Positions 58,590 through 64,000 of a stretch of DNA of 64,000 nt are shown here, one piece after another (position 1 is the first letter of the stretch; each line of letters begins with the position of its first letter). The translations under genes and the position numbers were made by a program. The stretch lies in NCBI GenBank assembly GCA_902805475.1, contig CADCSX010000007.1:310001-374000 (forward strand). Reading direction: 5' to 3'. This DNA is from Entonaema liquescens (taxonomy: Eukaryota; Ascomycota; Sordariomycetes; Xylariales; Xylariaceae). The notes under the pieces are model-generated. The model made no database searches and had not been told where the DNA came from. It worked only from the letters and a program-made list of their open reading frames with translations.

Positions 58590-58906
58590 ACGGGGGGTCA
58601 ACGGAGTTTTAACGGGGGGTACGATAATATTTTGCTTTTGACTTCTGTTGTATATAAAAGTTGATACAGGCGGTTTGGATGATGCTATACGGCTAGACGA
58701 GATGAATGAGTGTACCAATGTACATGACAATTAAAAATTTTGATATAACTTCCACTCTACTGCGATTCCTTAGTGTCTTACCATTGCTGACGATGAGATG
58801 GGAGTTATGGAAGTAAAATAAAGGATCATAATACACTGCAGGACTCTGAGCATAACTCCCTCAATTCCATGCTGCATAAATACTATGCACACACCCCTGT
58901 ACAAAT
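58590..58906. other. Convergent intergenic spacer
   Basis: 3'-3' spacer between the alcohol dehydrogenase and the polysaccharide lyase. Nothing recognised. Confidence 0.55.
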
Positions 58907-59886
58907 CTACAGATCTTTATGACTGCTCGTAGTCCATCCACTCGGATCCGCATCCTTAAATGCCGAGCCCGCCGCAATCTGGTCGTACCAGACCCTCCTG
59001 GTGCCCTGCGTGCCCTGGTACCCATGGTCGTACCAAGAATTCGCATACAGCCCAACTCTGAACTGGAAATACCGGCCGTCGGTGACGGTTGTCGGGAGAT
59101 TATATTCTTCAACGACCTTTTCTCCGTCGAACCAGAGCTTGAAATACCCCGTGTTGTCGCTCTTCCAGCTCGCTTGGATCTCGACGCGGTGCCACACGCC
59201 GGCCGTGACTTTCTTGAGCTTCTTGAATTCTTTGATCTTTTGCTCCTTCTGCGGACATACGTTGCCGTATTTCACCCGCGTGGCGAGTTGGTCGCCGTCG
59301 ATCCATACCACTGGAGAATCATCAGTAACTAATATTAGGTACGTACGTATACCTGCGGAAAAGAAACTTGAAAAATAATTGTATGATAACTAGCCTTAGA
59401 ACCAAAACATCTCGAGGTTTACCAGATCAAGAAAAACCCAGTGTTCTTAACCCTGTTCCTCGAGGGGGTAGGACATTTCTAGAGACATTACATACTAGTA
59501 CTAGGCATATACGTCTCGGTGCATCCGAGATCCGTAAAATCAGTGATGAACTGGGCGATGTTGTATCCTTGGGCTGGGCTAAACTGCCAATCGTCCTGGA
59601 GCCGGAAGGCAAATCCATAAAACCCAGTGTCGCCTTTGCGGTAGACATTTTTCTTAACAGCTTCGGCATGGTAGCGGTCATGATAGTTGGGATCGTGGAT
59701 CTGAGTCATTCTAAGGGCTGTGGAGCCCTTGTATACTTGGTCCGTCACTTCGTCAACGGTGCCCTTGTGGTCGTGGGTGAAGTCGTCCCATCCAGCTTTC
59801 GTCCCAGTGTTGTGCCAGAACTGCGTAGCCTGGACGGTTGTTAAGCCCAGGGCCAAAAATACGTTTAATAGATTAATGTGAACCAT
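58907..59886 (-). CDS. Secreted polysaccharide lyase (PL20 glucuronan lyase-like)
   Basis: Exons 59886..59496 and 59310..58907, intron 59495..59311 (185 nt, phase 1, the largest seen here); 264 aa. Signal peptide: MVHINLLNVFLALGLTTVQA. The mature protein has the jelly-roll lyase pattern (Polysacc_lyase, PF14099): LRMTQIHDPNYHDRYHAEA, GFYGFAFRLQDDWQFSP, then across the junction MPSTMVWIDGDQLATRVKYG, followed by WHRVEIQASWKSDNTGYFKL and YFQFRVGLYANSWYDHGYQG. The best resemblance is to fungal endo-beta-1,4-glucuronan lyases (PL20), which cleave polyuronic acid by beta-elimination outside the cell. The donor was chosen because it gives the conserved MPST-MVW junction; the alternative read-through ends in a stop two codons later. 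Confidence 0.85.
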
Positions 59887-61141
59887 TTTAGTGAAATATA
59901 AAGCTAAAGAAACTTGACAACTCTGAAGAAACCCTAATAGATCGAGGCTTGGAGCTCAATAACTATGACTCTATATATACAGACTTCCGGTTGCTTATAC
60001 AATACGATCCGGTGAGAGGTGAGTCTACTATGCTAAGCTTACATACTTTACCACCCAGGCATATGTACGAGCCAACCAATTAAGTTACAAAACACTTCTC
60101 CAAAAAGGCAATCCATTAGCTATTGCCAAGAGGGTTGCTTACCTGATTCGATGATATTGTTTGCGGCTTCAATATTAGCAAGAGAAGTTTAGCTAAAAAG
60201 TGACGATGATTCTATGTAAACACTAGGCCACTTTCCAGAAACCTTATTTCCAAAGCTGGATAGCTCTTTTGTTTTATATCTGACTAAGCTTATAACCACA
60301 TGCTAATTATCTATATTTATTTACATTGCATTGCATGTTTTGACTCCCTTACCCTAGTCAAATGCTTGCAGCTAGATGCAAGGACGGTCCGGAGACGGAC
60401 ATCAAACTACAGAACCATGCAGGACAATATCTCTTTACTCTCCATATCCAGGAAGCCGGTAAGCATTGCATGGCACAAAGTTTGCTTTATGGCCAGTCAC
60501 ACTGTATGATTGCGGGGGCTGAGAGCCCCATATGCACTCATACACACTCCTTACTCCCGACAGCATATCCGTCGTATTCTCAACTCCACTTAGGAATACG
60601 CGTAAAAGGCATGTCAGCAATGGACTGGACAACTAGTCTGAAGGAGAATAGACTAAGAATTTCCACAAATCGTTCAGGCTAATAAAACTGAGCACCTGCC
60701 AAACAAAGTGTATCGTTCGAAACATATGTATCCCCTACTATACATAATATAATATACCCGCCCATGACTCTGGTATTCCCATAATTAACATTACTAGCTT
60801 AATACGTTTCACAGCATTATTCGAAAGAGATAATCGTTTTAGTTCCTGAATTCCATATCTAATAAATCCTTCTAAACCATCTTAACAAAGTAAATATACA
60901 GAAGCGCGAGGTCGAGCGCGTGGTGTTATGCAAACCGATAATTTCCACCCTACCCGAGCACCTACCACCAACTATCGAAGTTTGTAGTTCAGCCATCCGA
61001 CTGTACTCGTCCAAACCACGCCGATTTAGGTACAAATTTATGTAGTAGAATATCCCAAATCTTAGCTCTACCCGCCCAAGCCGGCTCCCTAATAATCCAT
61101 TCTAAGTAATTATTGCCTTTACATATAATCCCACTACCTAT
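59887..61141. other. Intergenic region
   Basis: Promoter of the polysaccharide lyase and 3' flank of the P450, AT-rich. Open frames of 69 and 106 codons at 60300-60682 lack motifs and are not called. Confidence 0.55.
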
Positions 61142-63074
61142 TTACCCGGACTTCCGGTTCGCGGGTGTCAAGTGGACGTATAGTGGCGGCTTGCGCCACA
61201 CAGAGAAGGACAGCTGGTTCTCGGTCCAGTTCTTGCTGGACTCGTCAAGAGCCATGTCGAAATTGTACAGGATCTTAGCCAGGATGAGACGCATCTCAGC
61301 GTACGCAAGACTACAGGATCACATGTTAGCCATCTGTATCACTATATGCTGCTCCTTAGTGTGTTTGGGACTTACTTTCGTCCGATACAGTTTCGCGGGC
61401 CGGTGCTGAACGGTTGCATGGCATCCTGTTGGTCGTCCTTGTACTCCGGGTCACCTAGCCATCTCTCCGGCGCGAACTTGTACGGGTTCTTCCAGAAGCG
61501 CGGGTCGTAGTTGACAACCCATTGGAAGACCGAAATGATGGTCTGCGATAAGTAATTAGGTAAGTATTTGCTAGACACGAGATAAGACAAAGGTTAGGGA
61601 TGAGCGACTTACACCTTCGGGCACGAATGTTCCGGCGACTGTAACGCCGCCCTTGGGGACAACTCGGGGTAGGTCGTTGGTAACGGGAGGGTACTGGCGC
61701 AGAGACTCGTTGAGACAGGCAAGCATGCTATTAATCCCGCGTTAGCAATCTGCATAGTTCGTGGGTAGATATGCATGATGGTACTTACTAAGGCAGTTTG
61801 CTAACCGATGTGAGAGTGATCTCGTCGCTGCTGGCAAAGCTGGCGCGAACCTCCGCAGTTACCTTGGCAAGGGCATCGGGGTGACTAGTCAGGAGATAGG
61901 TAGCACCGGTTAGCAGCGTGGCAGTGGTTTCGGAACCCGCGACGATGAGGAGATTCGCGTTGCCGACAAGAGTGTGGAAATCCATTCCAAGGGAATCCTT
62001 CTTCTTGATCAGAGCCTCAATCAAGTCTGGCCTATCCATACCGACTTTAATCCTTTCCGCGAGCGTTTCAGAAACCAGGTTCAGACTGTCCTTATTCCGG
62101 TGCATTATGTTCATGCGGTAGAAATACTTGATTAACGATTCTAAGCCCAAGTGTCCCATGGCTTGAAATACCGCAGACTCGGTGAAAGTATCCGTAATGA
62201 GCTTGACCCAAGGATGATACTGTGGCAAGTTAGTAAGTTTCCAGTAAATGTAGTCAAGGAGATAGCAGCTGTCATCACTTACACCCGTGCCTTCGAGACA
62301 GCCGAAAGACTTTCCAAAACCTAGATCGCCGATGACATCGAAGGTTGTCCAGTTGTACCAGTCGCGCATATTGAGCTTAGCCTTGCCACCCTGGGCGTTC
62401 TCATCCAATCGTTGAAGTAACAGTTCCACGTATACTTTGATCAAGTCTTCCTGCTCTCGCATCGACTTGTCAGAAAACGCGTGCGAGAGTTGCCGGCGAA
62501 CGATGCTATGTTCCTGACGTTCGGCAGTGATAAGATTGCGGGGGAGGTCGGTATTTGGCCTGTAGAATCCTATAGACATCACGTTAGCATCTATACACAT
62601 CTACATCTCGAGTGTATGTTTCAAATCTGTAGGGTAGAAACACAGATCTTGAAATAGCTTACCTTCCCATTTGGTGATTTCCGGAGCACCACCAACTCTG
62701 TGGCCGTAGATATCCCTCCATGCCTGGGGGTCGCTGAAGATAACTTCATAAGGGGTAATTCGAATGACAGGACCGTATTTCTGATGGAGCTCACGAACTC
62801 TGTCGTGTACATCGCCCTTTATAATATGATAAATTCGCGGCAGATTGGTGAGACGCCAGGCTAACGGGCCAGGAATGGAGCGTAAAGGATCTAAGAAAAG
62901 CCTGTAGAATAAGGTCCCTACAAGGTAGAGAGCCACCTAGTTGTGGTGTAAGTATTTGGTAGAGAAGAACCTCAGTCTTTCGACTAGTTAGAATATGAAG
63001 GGTTTGTCACTTACACAAGCACCTCCTACGAGGGCAATATTGTTACGATCTGGCATCTCGAAAGTAGGCGCCAT
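61142..63074 (-). CDS. Cytochrome P450 monooxygenase (isotrichodermin C-15 hydroxylase-like)
   Basis: Six exons: 63074..63015, 62936..62663, 62569..61789, 61727..61613, 61542..61376, 61310..61142; every phase agrees, giving 521 aa. N-terminal membrane helix ALYLVGTLFYRLFLDPLRSI and hinge PGPLAWR. I-helix VAGSETTATLL, K-helix ESLR (ExxR), then FWKNPYKFAPERWLGDP and the haem loop FSTGPRNCIGRN, with Cys as the iron ligand; the last two residues come from the next exon. The arrangement resembles fungal P450s of the isotrichodermin C-15 hydroxylase / CYP65-like group, commonly in secondary metabolism. Probably in the ER membrane. The gene is intact, unlike the P450 at 6 kb. Neighbours do not indicate a substrate. 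Confidence 0.93.
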
Positions 63075-64000
63075 GGTGTATTTCGGATGCTAGAGCTCTA
63101 CTCCAGCTACTTCTCTGCTTTCTCTTGAGCAGAACTTCCTATCCTACCTGGTGGCGGGAGATACTCCCAGTTATATATCGGGAATTCGGGCTCGGGCTGC
63201 TGGGCAGGCCGTCTTGAAAAGCACCCGCTGGCAGTGCAGTATACAGCGTTCGACGCCGCCGGAAGGCACTGCTCTGCGCCCTGACCTACTTGCAGCGGAA
63301 CAATAATTCCCTGCCATGAGGGCAGCCAGCCAGCAAATGGGATATCCCATTGCCCGTCGGGCCTGGACCTGTCGCCGTAATCGTATACGCATGGTTTTTC
63401 GCGATTTGAAAATAATTACGAATTAGATGAAGGCGATTTCCAACCAATAGCCGGGCAGAGTTTCCGAGACGATCTACGCAATCGAGGCTAGGCCAAGTCA
63501 CGATCCTAGTGGTCGATCACCCGCAAGCGGCCAGGGGGGGTAGGGGGGGAGGGAGAGAGAGAGAGAGAATGTTTATACAACAATGCAAGCATAAATCCCC
63601 CCACACACGATCCCGGCCTGCACAGTCCCGGCGCACGAGGCGTACGTCGGCAGTCCCAACCAGGCTGCCAGGTTGTGAATCTAGAACCAGGGTCCGTGTC
63701 TATTGGTTGCCCAGCCGTCCATTTGCCGCATCATGTACATCATATGATTCGTCGCGATGATTGTCGACCGTAACGTCTTCACCACAAGGGGCAAGGCGTC
63801 GAAGCACCCGGCCGCCCTTCCGAACGCCTAGCCATAGCAAGGCACGGCGTCGTCGACTCGAGCGGAATCCACGGACTCTTCCAAGAACCCGAACTCTAAC
63901 TCGCTTAGCAAAAGCCGAAGTCCACAATCATATTGCTTGGCAGGGAATCCGTAACGTAGCAGAGCCGGACCAGCATTGAGCCGCCTACAAAAACTCTCCG
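63075..64000. other. Promoter of the P450 and window end
   Basis: No supported gene. It has G-rich and (GA)n low-complexity sequence at 63533-63568. Open frames at 63509-63979 are compositionally simple and lack motifs. Confidence 0.5.

Noticed and set aside
1..64000. CRISPR arrays, tRNA or rRNA genes, intact transposons
   Set aside because: I looked for repeat-spacer regularity, cloverleaf patterns and transposase or reverse-transcriptase motifs and saw none; CRISPR would not be expected in a fungus.

Overview
The window looks like a chromosomal segment of a filamentous ascomycete (Pezizomycotina). Evidence: short GT-AG introns (mostly 46-115 nt) in nearly every gene, a HET-domain protein, a Zn2Cys6 regulator, fungal-type P450s, a berberine-bridge-like oxidase, a GH35 beta-galactosidase and fungal hydroxamate-siderophore genes. 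Gene islands are separated by AT-rich gaps of 1-5 kb. I do not place it below class; nothing here is bacterial or viral.

Layout. 1-1310: 3' end of a fungal-specific transcription factor. 1.3-6.0 kb: gene-poor, with one possible decayed gene. 6.0-15.8 kb: P450 (one frameshift), FAD-linked oxidase, Zn2Cys6 regulator and a Rossmann-fold oxidoreductase, resembling a small tailoring-enzyme cluster without a backbone synthase. 16.2-20.1 kb: F-box-like protein and HET protein. 22.3-25.5 kb: AIF-type FAD oxidoreductase converging on a SidF-like N-acyltransferase. 28.5-37.5 kb: proline-rich unknown, SDR (frameshifted), aldo-keto reductase, GH35 beta-galactosidase. 39.3-44.2 kb: one large unrecognised gene of about 1,490 codons with a hydrophobic block. 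45.2-55.4 kb: SidI-like acyl-CoA ligase, MirB/Sit-like MFS transporter and a full-size ABC-B transporter. 57.3-63.1 kb: alcohol dehydrogenase, secreted polysaccharide lyase, second P450.

Main result. The fungal iron-repressor (SreA/SRE-type GATA factor) consensus ATCWGATAA occurs eight times in just four upstream regions: two copies before the FAD oxidoreductase, three before the SidF-like acyltransferase, one before the SidI-like ligase and two in the divergent promoter of the MFS and ABC transporters. All sites lie about 485-850 bp from the start codons. Chance would give about one site in the whole window. Five physically dispersed genes therefore look like one iron regulon for an acylated-hydroxamate siderophore (acyl activation, acyl transfer, uptake, export), with the FAD oxidoreductase as an unassigned member. 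No NRPS or ornithine monooxygenase is in the window.

Second result. Eight single-base frameshifts, mostly in short homopolymers, interrupt otherwise intact genes (P450, SDR, ABC transporter, and five in the large gene). They are either assembly errors or early decay. They matter because naive gene calling breaks these loci into fragments. All readings were made by eye; splice sites are inferred from consensus, reading phase and family motifs.
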